From Owenia fusiformis (lineage: Eukaryota; Annelida; Polychaeta; Sabellida; Oweniidae): DNA of 64,000 nucleotides. Positions 37,315-48,807 of this stretch are shown here, one piece after another. The stretch covers positions 32,640,425 through 32,704,424 of the forward strand of contig CAIIXF020000010.1 in NCBI GenBank assembly GCA_903813345.2, written 5' to 3'. The translations under genes were made by a program, and so were the position numbers. The notes beneath the pieces were generated by a model. The model was not told the origin of the DNA, ran no database searches, and worked only from the letters and a program-made list of their open reading frames with translations. Position 1 is the stretch's first letter. Each line of letters opens with the position of its first letter.

Positions 37315-39972
37315 TATATTAAAATCGTAGTGATAGGAAAAATGTATGGACATGTGTACGGAATGATCACATTCATCTGGTTTTATTTTCCTGAGAATTT
37401 CGAACTAGTCGTTTTCTGTGCTGTTAAAATAAAGATTTTTGAGTTTGATCACTGATTTATAATAAAAGAATAAGAATATTAATAAAAAAGTGGGTGGGGC
37501 AGATGAGTAATGCACACGCGCAACGAAGCATTTTAAGTGCAGTGTAACACCAAATAATTGCTTCGTTAGGGTTGGATAAACCCAGTGTGGACACAATTTT
37601 TTCGCATACCTCTTCGTTACAAAAATGTTTCATTAGACTCAACCCAGCAGTGTAACAAGTACCATAATTAACTGTTTTTGGCTGTTCCATCTTCCTTTTA
37701 TACCCGGTTTTCCCCTTAAAGTCCATCTAAATATGCATATAGATGGCAGTTCATGCTTTAATTTCTGTTTAGACTATACAGGAGCATGTAATACCGCCAT
37801 CGATAGTTACAAAACTGGTTTTCTAAAACATATCTTAAACGAGCTCGTTTCGTAAGATATTTGGAGCTAAAACATTGCACGACATACATCATCTTCTTCA
37901 GAAAGAATTCTATCGTGTATCGAAATCAACATCGATCACCAGCGTAGTATGGCAACAGACAAGAGTCATCACGTGACCTTCGCGGTTGGTTTTCTCCGTT
38001 AAATCTCGCATCATGCATCATATCTCACTCAGTCTTTCAAACGAATCTCATTACACAGCCAGAGAGCGTATATTTATCGAGATATCGTGTTTTTCGTTTT
38101 GAACAATGATGTTCTCCGTCCAGCCCGCAAATTCAGTATGATGTTCTCCGTTCAGATTTTGAAGATACATCATCTTCACAAAGTTATGATTTGGGTCAAG
38201 CTCAAATCATGATCAATACCATCTTCTGTCGATAAGAAAATATTGATCATGATTTGGGCTTGACTGTAATAATAATTACCTTGGTTACTAATCTGCATGT
38301 TTTCTGGTGTTATTATAAATTATTTGTTTATTTTCGATGTGCTCTGACTGGCACGGATCAGAATTTTAGTGAACTGCAACAGAACTGTAACGGGATGGCT
38401 TTCACTCAAATGAGTGAAGCATGTACGATTGCAACAACCAGAGCATGTATGGGTTCAACGAATGAGACTATCGAAAAGGATTTGCCTAAAACCACGGGCT
38501 CTTGAAAGCCCATGCTAAAACCATTTAGAGTAATTGTGTGTGTTATAACCCGATACAGTTAGTGAATTGAGTGCAACTACCATGACATTCTCACAAAACT
38601 AGAAATGGGACTACTATACTACCCAGTTTATATAGTAGTCTAGGGACAGATGTTAGTCCCCACGGACAAGTATAACTAGAAAAATAAGAATAAGTTGTCA
38701 CGGGGACGGAATTACCGGCAGAAATGTCTCCTGGACAGGCATTTATATTAAAAATCATCCAAGGGAACCGAGTACACCAGCAGTCGAGGACAATTTTATT
38801 TCCATTTGATGCAGAATATGGTAAAAGAAAAATTGATTCGATCGATGATTGGATGGACGTAGACTAGTGGTTTTTAATTCGTGAATAAGATAAAAAAATA
38901 AACTCATTTTACTGTCCCACTTTTCAAGTGATATTGTTATCATGGCATTTGTAAAATTTGTAACTTTTATTTTAAAAAGTTTATAAAGTGTCCTGGGTCA
39001 CATTACATAATGTACAGTATGCAAATATATTTTACATGGCTGACATGCTTATCCATCATTCTACATACAAAATGCTTGTTTTCATTTGTATTTAAAACTG
39101 GAATGTTTATATCGACATTTCCAACTGACGTGTATTAATTATGACACTATTTACAATAATATACCGTTTATCTTGACACTATTCACCACTACAGCTGTAG
39201 GATGCTCACTATGGCCACTTTCACAAATAGTTTTATTTTGCAAGTAGTAAATTTCATTATACAATACCAACACCTCATGTTACAATATGACAGTATTCAC
39301 AACTATAGACGGCTTCATTATGACAACATATGTAAATTCAATTTGACATACATTTTTATAAGTTATAAACATAAGGGGTTTGATAAACACACTTTGCGTT
39401 GCGAAATCTCTCTAGTATCAAAGGTTCATAATCCAATTTTAGAAAAAAATGATTTCTTTCGTTTTGACTATGAGGTAAGTGTATTGAGAAGTGACAGGGT
39501 ATAACAGGGTCGGTGAATACGGTATAATGAGTTCAATTTTAGTGCACTGCATGAGCCGGTGTAAAAGAAATGATGGTCCTCCAGGGATTATGGTCCCCTT
39601 TGTTAACGGCCCTTACTGGCCCCGATTGCGTATAAGGTAATGAGGGAAAGTGTTGTATTTAGGTCACCATATAAATCAATGTAGAGTAGGATCATGATTT
39701 GATAGGACCTCCTACCCTTTTACACCGGTCAATCATATTTTGTACCACACTGGTTTTGGATAGCTAATATTAAGTGTACATCCTAAAAAAAACAATAGAA
39801 AAATAATGCACTCCTCTGGGTATTCTTAAAAATAAAATACAGATTGTTATATTATGTTCCTACCTAAGTGTGGTTTAATATCGAAGAACTGTTTCCTATA
39901 CGTACCTGGACTATCATATCTAAATATCAATTAATTTACATCATAAATTAGCGAAAGACCTGTTAACAATAT
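37315..39972. other. No recognisable gene; small inverted repeats
   Basis: Short inverted repeat near 38199-38265 (AAATCATGATCAAT and its inverse). Frames at 37457-37726 (minus) and 38254-38505 (plus) look mildly coding in composition but carry no domain that I recognise and no convincing splice context. Confidence 0.45.
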
Positions 39973-40999
39973 TACTGGATGAGCATAATGTAAAAGTGGT
40001 TTTGAAAAGTAGCAAATTTCTCTTTTTGTAGGTTTTTTGTGGTTTATTATTCTACATCGATTCTGAAACTATTGGTGTCTAGTTTTTCAGCGTTTTGGAA
40101 ATATGCAGATTTATACCCCCCTGGTGTTATTTTAAGAGGGGTCCTAGGAAAGCCATGTATAATTCCTAGAGTATCCAACCAATCATCTTGAAATTTACAG
40201 GTAACCATCTTCTTATCATGTCCTATCATTGTGAGCAGTTTCATCAATATTGGTTAGCTGGTTGCTATGGTAACAGAAATCACCTGTTAAAAAAGTACAC
40301 ATTTTCGTAAAAATTTAAGACCTACCCTGAGACAAAGCACATAATATTTTCCTGGAATTGGGAGGAATTAGCATGAAAACATATTAGAAAACTTATTTAG
40401 AGTATGGTTGATAATACTAAATCAATTGATGTTTTATTTTAGCCATACAATTAATTATATTTGCCGATGATAATATGGCTATGCAAAAAATGTGTAAAAG
40501 GGGGCGTGGCACTTTTCCCAAGAAAACTTTATTTGTACCCAAGTTTGTGAATAAATATATGACTATTCATTCTGATATTAACAGATATTAGTATAGTTAT
40601 GATGTTTAACCATCATGGGAAGTTTGGCTATTGTTGGTCTGCTGGTTGTTATGGTAACAGAAATCATTTGTTAAAAAAGATTGTATTTTCTTAAAAATCT
40701 AAGACATACCTTGACACAAAACACATAATATTTTTATGACAGTCAGGATGAGAACATTTTAGAAAATTTATTTAGAGTATGTTTCATAAAATTAAATCAA
40801 TTGATGCTTTATCTTAGCCATACAAAGAATTCTACTTGCTGATGGTAAACTGGCTTTGCAAAAAAATTAGAAAGGGGCCATGGCACAATTTCCTAAGAAT
40901 TCTTTATTTGTGTTCAAAGTGAAAAAATAATGTCATTTTTCCTTGATATCTACATTATTATCCCAACGAACGAAGTTCGGTAGGGATATAGTTAAGCCC

Positions 41000-41026
41000 T
41001 CCGTCCATCCGTCCGTCAGTCTGTCC

Positions 41027-41061
<35 letters not shown>

Positions 41062-41078
41062 CGTCCGTCCGTCCGGAA
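41000..41078. repeat. CCGT/CAGT simple repeat
   Basis: Runs of TCCGTCCGTCC, GTCAGTCTGTC and CAGTCAGTCAGTCAG just after AACGAACGAAGTTCGGTAGG. It lies inside the 3.9 kb inverted-repeat element. Confidence 0.9.
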
Positions 41079-41360
41079 GATAACTCAAATATTAGTTGAC
41101 GGATTTTCTTCATATTTGGTGGAAAGATGTATATTGATGAATAGTTTTACGCAAAATTTTTTTTTTCAAGATGGCCACCGCTTTAAAAATGACGGGACTT
41201 TTTCGCAAAAATCATAAATTTTTCATTCTAAACCAAAGTAATTAATATTATTGTTTGAAATTTATATTATTATATATAATTTATATATTTATATTCGCAA
41301 CATCTATCTATTTCACATATATTCTGTGTTTTTCAGGAAAACAGAAATTTTCGCTAATTT

Positions 41361-41966
41361 TTAGATCTTTCTGAAGTATAGCTTTATTATACTCAAATGA
41401 AAGGCAATTAAGAGTAGATTGCAACAAAGGTCATCTTTATAGCGAACAGAAAGTTTGTTCTTCAGGAAGAGCTGTTTATATTTGGGGTTATAGTCACTCA
41501 GATTGTTTTCCTTCATATGTGCCTGATACAGCTCATGGACATGTTCAAGTGTTTCAACTCCATCGGTTTGAAGGACATGTTCATCTATATGCTTACATAT
41601 GACGTCAAATGATGTTATTAATACCTTTTCCTCTTCATTTATCGTTCGTACTTTCTTGCACAAGTAATTTCTTCTACAGGTATTATGGTACCAAGCTTCT
41701 GCTGATATCAAACAGCGTCCTCCTATTTTTGCATGTAAAGTCCAGTCTTCTTGGGCTTTCACTGCATTTATTATTGATGTTGAAGCGTTGTCTGTTTGGC
41801 ATTTTGTTAATGATTCTTTTGTGTTTCCTTTGAGATATTTCAGATCTTTTTCACAAAAGAGGCACTTGTTTTGTTCAAAAAGGTTGCTTTGGCGTAATTT
41901 CTTACTATGACATTCTTCACCAATTGCTAGAGCAGAGGATCTTTTCCTCAAACTTCTCGCGGACAT
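41361..41966 (-). CDS. Element-borne protein with Cys/His zinc-binding motif
   Basis: 201 codons. Residues 1-30 are basic (MSARSLRKRSSALAIGEECH). Residues ~35-40 contain CLFC, ~83 starts GGRCLISAEAWYHNTCRRN, and basic residues follow. The CxxC plus HxxC spacing suggests a zinc-binding fold. I recall similar N-terminal segments (CxxC, then AEAxYHxxCxxxY) in uncharacterised, probably transposon-linked proteins of marine invertebrates, but I cannot name the family. The last ~20 residues (LLLIAFHLSIIKLYFRKI) look like read-through past a donor or past a decayed end, so the frame may be only the first part of a longer protein. Confidence 0.55.
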   Translation of the reverse strand: MSARSLRKRSSALAIGEECHSKKLRQSNLFEQNKCLFCEKDLKYLKGNTKESLTKCQTDNASTSIINAVKAQEDWTLHAKIGGRCLISAEAWYHNTCRRNYLCKKVRTINEEEKVLITSFDVICKHIDEHVLQTDGVETLEHVHELYQAHMKENNLSDYNPKYKQLFLKNKLSVRYKDDLCCNLLLIAFHLSIIKLYFRKI

Positions 41967-42164
41967 GATATATACGTAACAACACTAATACATTGATTTA
42001 CAGGGTTCTACTCAGTTGCATGATATATGGAAAAAAGTATATATATTGGAAGGGCAACACTCCACGATGCAATAATGGAAACTAAACGATGGTGTATTAA
42101 ATCACCTACCTTAACTGAAACGTAAAAGTAAAAAATAAGGAATAACTGTGTATATAGCACAACT

Positions 42165-42560
42165 GCAACCGCAGCACACTATCTGGAACCACTGTCCAAA
42201 ATCACTCACAACCGCACCGCACTGTCTGGAACCACTGTCCAAAATCACTCAATCTATTAACACAGAGTCACTAAACTTTATCTGTATGCAGCACACATAA
42301 ACAATGTGTATTAGATCACCTACCTTGACTTCACCCTAAAATTATAAAATAAAGAAAATAAACAATGCCTCTGCATCTACACAGTTACGCAACCGCACCG
42401 CACTGTCTGGAACAACTGTCCAAAATCACTCGCAACTGCCCCGTAATCAGTTAGGCAACTGCACCGCACTGTTTGGAACCACTGTCCAAAATCACTCACC
42501 TGACTTAAATCACTCACCTGACTTAAATCACTCACCTGTCCAAAATCACTCACTGTATTT
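42165..42560. repeat. Minisatellite CCGCACTGTCTGGAACCACT
   Basis: Several copies of CCGCACTGTCTGGAACCACT followed by GTCCAAAATCACTCA, with shorter CACCTGACTTAAATCACT units. It lies within the 3.9 kb element, upstream of its ORF. Confidence 0.85.
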
Positions 42561-44160
42561 ACCCACAATCACTCACCTCTATCTAGATGTAGCACAGCTT
42601 AACCACACAACGTATATCTATTTCATCAGGTCTGCACAGCTAATCAAGAAGGCATGAACTGTGGTAATTGAAGCATAACATTGACAACAAAAGCTCATAT
42701 CAACAACTGATTTATCATTGCATATACAACTTATTCCTAGGAATGCAGATTTAATTTGCCATCACATTAATGAAGTCTAAATTCTAATTGCAACATTTAA
42801 ATAATGCTCTAAATTTGGTATTATTGTTATATCAAATAGGAATTATTAACTATTTTTATGAATAACATTATTTTCTATCTGGATATTGAGCATGACGGGA
42901 ATCACTCAAACATGTATATTTCATAAAGATATCAGGTTGATTTAAAAAGAAACAAATATATAGGTAGGCATGTGAGTGAGTGATAAATTAGTATCATCCA
43001 GAATGAGATTAATGAATTTATTTAATATAAACAATAATTTATTTGATTTTGTTAAAATGCGTTTTCCTCAAAACTTCATTCAAAGATGCAAATTAAGCAC
43101 ACATAAATAAAATCACATTGATGACCTCACAAAGCCATGAATGTATATTTGAAGACAAAGTTTATATCCTTAATTAGATAATATACCCCATACCCCTTTA
43201 ATGGTCAACTGTTTTAACAAATGATTTCTGCTACCATAACAACCAGCAGACCAACAATAGCGAAACTTCCCATGATGGTTAAACATCATAACTATACTAA
43301 TATCTGTTAATATCAGAATGAATAGTCATATATTTATTCACAAACTTGGGTACAAATAAAGTTTTCTTGGGAAAAGTGCCACGCCCCCTTTTACACATTT
43401 TTTGCATAGCCATATTATCATCGGCAAATATAATTAATTGTATGGCTAAAATAAAACATCAATTGATTTAGTATTATCAACCATACTCTAAATAAGTTTT
43501 CTAATATGTTTTCATGCTAATTCCTCCCAATTCCAGGAAAATATTATGTGCTTTGTCTCAGGGTAGGTCTTAAATTTTTACGAAATGTGTACTTTTTTAA
43601 CAAGTGATTTCTGTTACCATAGCAACCAGCTAACCAATATTGATGAAACTGCTCACAATGATAGGACATGATAAGAAGATGATTACCTGTAAATTTCAAG
43701 ATGATTGGTTGGATACTCTAGGAATTATACATGGCTTTCCTAGGACCCCCCTTAAAATAACACCAGGGGGGTATAAATCTGCATATTTCCAAAACGCTGA
43801 AAAACTAGACACCAATAGTTTCAGAATCAATGTAGAATAATAAACCACAAAAAACCTACATAAAGAGAAATTTGCTACTTTTCAAAACCACTTTTACATT
43901 ATGCTCATCCAGTATATTTACTTGTCAAGAAAGTCCACTGACATTTCTTATTTTGTAAAAAACGGTTCTGACTTTATTTCCCGATAACTCTTGGATTTCC
44001 ACTGGCAATTAGTTTGAAAGTAGATGTCAAGCTTAAAGTGTGTCAATGTTTGATCAGATTTAAATCACAAGTGCATCCTAAATATTCACTATTTAACCTG
44101 ATAACTCTGTCAATTTTCCAGCTATTATAATACGCGTATATAAAAAGGGAAACAATTGTT

Positions 44161-44251
44161 TCAACAAACCTTCAAAGCTGATATAAAGTGTCAAAAACGT
44201 TATGTCGTCACGGAGAGTCATTGTAACGTTATGACTGCCAACGCTATTCCT
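44161..44251 (-). pseudogene. Inverted partial copy of the GPCR exon start
   Basis: 91 bp on the minus strand match 44738-44829 of the receptor gene with only a few changes. They encode RNSVGSHNVTMTLRDDI and FLTLYISFEGLL, with one amino-acid change. Both ends of the match are abrupt and no further receptor sequence follows. It lies 490 bp upstream in opposite orientation, so it is a recent inverted duplication fragment rather than a gene. Confidence 0.85.
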
Positions 44252-44575
44252 GCAATTTGCAGGTTTGTACTCTATCTTTGCTGTCATATTATTTGCATAA
44301 ATTCCACTTCAGTGCTATTTATCTGGAAGAGGTTGGAAACTGATAGTGCACATCTACGCTGGGTCTACACTGTTAATACCGTATTACCACTCGAATAGAT
44401 CCATTATCATTGCCATATTAATAGCCAATTAAAAGCTGGAGGTCCCACGGGAAATCGTACCAAGTATTATAGATTCCCAATTCACATTGGCTTATTACAA
44501 TTAAATAATTCAAGTTATAAGCACACAAATTCGTCGAGGATAATATATCACTGGGATATTATATCATATTTGGAG

Positions 44576-45747
44576 ATGGGTAAGAATTTTACAGGTTTAG
44601 AATGCGGAAATAATTATATAATTTTTTGCCAATGTTATAATAATGTAGAACAAAAAATAAGAATTTGGAATACCTTATAAATAACGTTTGAACTTAAATA
44701 AATAATGTACCATCGTCAATTTTTTCAGACACCGTGAGGAATAGCGTTGGCAGTCATAACGTTACAATGACTCTCCGTGACGACATACCGTTTTTGACAC
44801 TTTATATCAGCTTCGAAGGTTTGTTGACAGTGACGGGACTTGTCGGCAATACATTGATTATTGGAGCCATTGTAATCATGAAGCAACTTCGAACTTTACC
44901 GAACATGTTCGTCTTAAATTTAGCGATCGCGGATTTGGTGGTTTCAGGATTGTTAACCCCCTTTTTAATTGCAATAGTTGCGTTGGGGGAAAATTACTTT
45001 ACTGGCCCAGGATATAGGTTCTGTCAACTGATTGGTTTCATTTGCATCACAAGCTGTGTAGCTTCGGGAATTAATATTATGTCTGTTAGCATTAACAGAT
45101 ATTTATGCATCTGTAGGAATTCTTGGTATTTAAGGATATACACCAAGAGGAGTGTAATTGTTATGATAGCATATGCTTGGATATCTGGGGTGCTCTGGAA
45201 CACTTTCATTTTTGCTGGCTGGAACAGCTACGCTTACGATAAAAGTAATTATTTTTGCCTTTATAGCCGAACAAGGGACCGCTCATATGTGATAACCATC
45301 ACGCTCATTGGAGCGATCATCCCGGTATGTGTTACTGCAATGGCGTATTTTAGTATATTCCTGCACGTACGGAAGTCAAAACTGAAACTTGCCGTCCACG
45401 GAGAACAATCGAAATCCAAGGAACGGAATGACGTTCGACTTGCCGTTATGTTATTTTCGATGTTTGCACTTTACGTGTTACTTTGCGGCCCATATGCATT
45501 CATAGTTATGCTTGACTCTAACAATGTTGTGCCGCCAATAGTGTACAGTATCGTTAGCCAAATGTATCATACCAACAGCGCAATCAACTTCATCACGTAT
45601 GGCCTAGCCAATAAACAGTACCGAACTGGCTACATTACGTTCATTAAAATGGTTCTAGTTAGAATCACATGTGGTAGGTACAAGTACAGAGCCGATGCTA
45701 CTTCATCCAGTGAGACAAATTCCGACAACAAAAGCGTGCGCACGTAA
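44576..45747 (+). CDS. Melatonin-receptor-like class A GPCR
   Basis: The main exon (44729-45747, acceptor TTTTTTCAG) encodes seven membrane segments. A four-base first exon, ATGG at 44576-44579 with donor GTAAGA, joins in phase to give MDTVRNSVGSHNVT and 340 aa in total. This start is inferred; ATG 44767 is an alternative. Visible class A marks: GN in TM1 (N43), NLAIADL in TM2 (D70), a likely disulfide C100-C178, NRY (124-126) in place of DRY followed by LCIC, and NFITYG (288-293) in place of NPxxY. NRYxxIC, an IY-R segment after it and NxxxYG are typical of melatonin receptors and the related invertebrate GPR50/moody-type receptors, which act through Gi. NVT (12-14) is a glycosylation site. 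The ligand is not predictable. AATAAA lies at 46426. Confidence 0.88.
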
Positions 45748-45930
45748 CTGATAAATCTGTTTTATGGCGACAAGATTGTGTGCATGTAACTGACAACTCG
45801 TTTTTAAGGTTATGGCGACGAAAGCGTGCGCACGTAACATACAACTCTGTTTTATGGCGACAAGATTGTGTGCATTTAACTGACAACTCGATTTGTCAAG
45901 GCTATGACTATGGTCAACTCTGCATTTAAA
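45728..45930. repeat. ~101 bp tandem repeat over the GPCR stop codon
   Basis: Two copies of a unit with AAAGCGTGCGCACGTAAC, GTTTTATGGCGACAAGATTG and TGACAACTCG, the second starting near 45829. The first contains the last four codons and stop of the receptor. A degenerate third piece (AACGTGCCCACGTCACTGAC) follows near 45948. Confidence 0.85.
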
Positions 45931-45969
45931 TGCTCTGGTGACAAAAAAACGTGCCCACGTCACTGACAA

Positions 45970-47177
45970 TTATGTCAGTTACAACTGATTATGACAAATG
46001 AAAGTTCCAAAATGTCACATATATTGTATAATAACAGGTGTGTTAATCGCATGGTTCCCTTATGCCTCTTTCTGAGTATAAACCTTGGGGTAAAATATTA
46101 TTAGGTCACTATCAAATTTACCATTTGGAATTGACAGTTTAATGTAACGTTTTTCAGTATATTTTATGAGTTGTCCATTATACCTAATATCCCATAAGAA
46201 TACACCAGATGCAGAGTGAACGTTCGCTGTTTGTAATGTTATCTAAAATAGTCATGCTGGCTGTAAAACTTTACATTCGACCACACCCACCCTTTTGAAC
46301 CAAACCCCTTGGCTTTCGTCCGTGGTGCTTTGGAGACTCAGGAAAGAAGAACGATGTGCTCTTGTGAGAACCAAGACTCCATATGCTAGCTATGGTGATT
46401 GAGACTTTCTATATGTTAACTTATAAATAAATAAAGGCAATGTTGAATTTAAAGTTCGTAGTACTTTTTCTTTTGGGTAATAGCTTTCAACGACGTCGGA
46501 TTAATCGTTTTGTTATTCTCGCAAATATTACAGAAATTAATGTACACCAAGTTGCTTAAAAAGGCCATGCGTTCTTGTTATAAACAGTATACTTCTGTTA
46601 TCTCACATTTTAGACAAAAAATATAATTTATTGATTTGTGCAAGTAGATATATTGAAGGGATTCGAAGCAGCTGTTTAAAGGGACATATTGATGTATTAG
46701 GCTACATTAAAATAAAGTATCTCGAGTGTTATCAGTGTACCCGCTTTTTGTTTCTACTTGCCGATTAGAATTGTTTGAAGGGATAAGACTATTAGAGAGA
46801 ATGGTATGTTAGAAACATATCTATGTTTCCTGTATGATCTTAACGTCTCCTTTTTGTTTTCTAACAGATAATTTTAAAAATGAAAAAATTATCCTGAAAT
46901 AAACTTACGTTTCAGTCCCTAGTAATCCCTTGAAAAGATTTAGTTTATATCCAAATAAAGTTAACCAACACTCTTCTTGACTTGTCTTCATTAGATACGA
47001 CATTATCATCTGAGAAACAAAAACGTCATCTTTGTATGGCACACAGGTGGCGTTAAAAGACCTTCACAAGACTTTTTATAAGTGATATGGGAATCATATA
47101 AAGAACAACGAGACGTTTAGTCCAGTCACCTTGCATTTAGCTTTTACCCAGTAGCTACAATACATTTGACTGGAGTC
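45970..47177. other. GPCR 3' UTR and intergenic sequence
   Basis: Contains overlapping AATAAA signals at 46426-46435 for the receptor. CATATAAAG at 47095-47103, about 80 bp before the ATG of locus A, is a candidate TATA box for it. No other gene is seen. Confidence 0.5.
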
Positions 47178-48580
47178 ATGAATCGTGCACTGGTCTTGTT
47201 ATTAGCCATAGGGATTGTCAAAGGTGAGATCCTTTTCATGAAACATGGATCAATTAAAGAATTTGCAATATATTATTCATAAACTGCAATTGAGCCAGAT
47301 TGAATCAGACAACACAATCCTAAGTAATCGCCGATAATGCAATTGAAGAGCACTCAGCTGGAAACCTAGACGTAGATGTAGCGCACACTTTTGCAGTAAT
47401 CAAAAATATAATATACAGTATATGTATGGTTGTTCTTGTGAAACACGATAATTGTATGTATTCTTAACATCGTACAAACGTATATATCAATTGGCCATCT
47501 TGTTCATAAAAATGATTCAGAAACCCCACTTTTGAAGCATAACAATAGAATGAACTGTAGTTTATTTCAAATAATTTACAGTTGTATCAAAAGAAGTGTA
47601 CATTAATAGTGATGGAATGTACACTTCTTTTGATACAACTGTAAATTATTTGAAATGTTTTTCATGAATCGACACCTGGCAAGCTACAAAATACAAATGA
47701 CAGTTTTTGATAGTTTTCATCATTTAAAAACAATACACAAAATGTACATTTACTCTTATTTTGTTACTGTGCATCCTTTAAAATAAAACAAATATATCAA
47801 AGCAAATCGATTTGTGTTGCAAGTTACAGTAGTGATCTAAACTTACTAAAAACCTCTACTTGATCCATGGTCAAAATTTACACCTGGACTATCACATACA
47901 GGGCACTGAAACCGAACTAAACACTTTTATTCACTCACTCAATAGTTGAAAAATAGTTGGTAAATAAAAAGAAAACAAATTTCACACTGTACAGGGACTG
48001 ATTCATACAGTACCTTGAAACTAAATAATTTGTAGCCCACTCACTCACTTACATGTATCAATTCACTAAAATCTAGTTGAACAGTCAAAACAAAAGAAAT
48101 CAAAATTTCCAGATAAGATCAAGGACCATCTACCTCACATAAGAGTCAGTGTGGGGTTTAAGTTAGATAAATTATTCATACTGGGTCTTAGGAGAATAAA
48201 ATAGCCTCGACATTGTCGGCCGTTGGCTATTATTTCACCTAATACCAATGGCTCATTATTTATCCTTTATTCAATGTTAAGTAGTGTACAATAAGTTTTG
48301 TTTTATTTATTTAATATAATATTAAATAATTTAAATAGGTCAGGAATGCCCCATTGAGTGCGAACTATTCTGCGACGACGAAGGCACGCTGGGCAACCAC
48401 ACGGGTTTATGGTGTAACTTAGAAACGGGAGAAATAGACGTATGGCCCTGTAACAACGATGATGTGATCATTGCTACTTGTATCCCCGACCCACCAAATC
48501 AGAACTTATATGTTTGTTGCGCCGATGAAAATTTTGGCAATACGACGAAAACTCTTCAAAGAGAGCGACTGGTTTTGTAG
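47178..48580 (+). CDS. Secreted acidic eight-cysteine peptide, locus A
   Basis: Exon 1 (47178-47223) encodes the signal peptide MNRALVLLLAIGIVK. After a phase-1 intron, exon 2 (48339-48580, acceptor AAATAG) encodes the mature peptide, beginning GQECPIEC, about 95 aa in all. Cysteine pattern: C-x3-C-x3-C-x13-C-x11-C-x9-C-x11-CC. The mature part is strongly acidic (about -12) and ends with a family-specific ~20-residue tail after the CC. AATAAA lies at 48652. It shares gene structure, pattern and the C-x-PD...YVCC ending with loci B, C and D. No known family is recognised; WAP domains also have eight cysteines, but with the CC pair internal. Likely an extracellular disulfide-stabilised peptide. 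A perfect hairpin lies in its intron. Confidence 0.8.
47564..47656. repeat. Perfect 41 bp inverted repeat with 11 bp loop
   Basis: The left arm 47564-47604 (ATTTCAAATAATTTACAGTT to GTGTACATT) is the exact reverse complement of 47616-47656, with no mismatch. The loop is AATAGTGATGG. It lies in the intron of locus A and would form a long stem if transcribed. It may be a tiny palindromic element or a recent inverted duplication. Confidence 0.97.
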
Positions 48581-48807
48581 GATGGATCCACTAAATAATG
48601 CTTAATGTAATAATAATAGTTATACTCATAAGGTGTATAATCTTATAGTCTAATAAATCTATTCAAATTAATATGGTCGTGTTTTTAATTTTGGACTATA
48701 TACTGTACATTTATCTGCATTCGCTAAATCTCTTCAATGTTCATTTAATTCAACGATTTACATTACTAGTATGCATATAAAAAGGCTTCGCCACCTTTAA
48801 CTGAATC

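Larger units (their letters stand above)
39973..43914 (-). mobile_element. 3.9 kb element with ~700 bp inverted ends
   Basis: Arms 39973-40673 and 43203-43914 are inverted copies, about 97 percent identical by eye, starting TACTGGATGAGCATAATG on each strand. Between them are a 201-aa minus-strand ORF, a CCGT/CAGT simple repeat and a minisatellite. Near-identical long terminal inverted repeats suggest a young insertion of a DNA element. The superfamily is unclear because no catalytic domain is seen. Each arm contains the same 66-codon frame (GFPRTPLKITPGGYKSAYFQ), which may just follow from the arm sequence. Confidence 0.7.

Noticed and set aside
37457-37726. 89-codon minus-strand frame beside the mariner-like element
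   Set aside because: No domain recognised and the C-terminal part is low-complexity hydrophobic; could be a decayed repeat.
42160-42590. Possible CRISPR-like repeat-spacer array
   Set aside because: Units are irregular and adjoin directly as in a minisatellite, and the DNA is clearly eukaryotic.
45698-45969. Cysteine-rich minus-strand frames behind the GPCR
   Set aside because: They are the reverse reading of the tandem repeat at the receptor stop, not a peptide gene.
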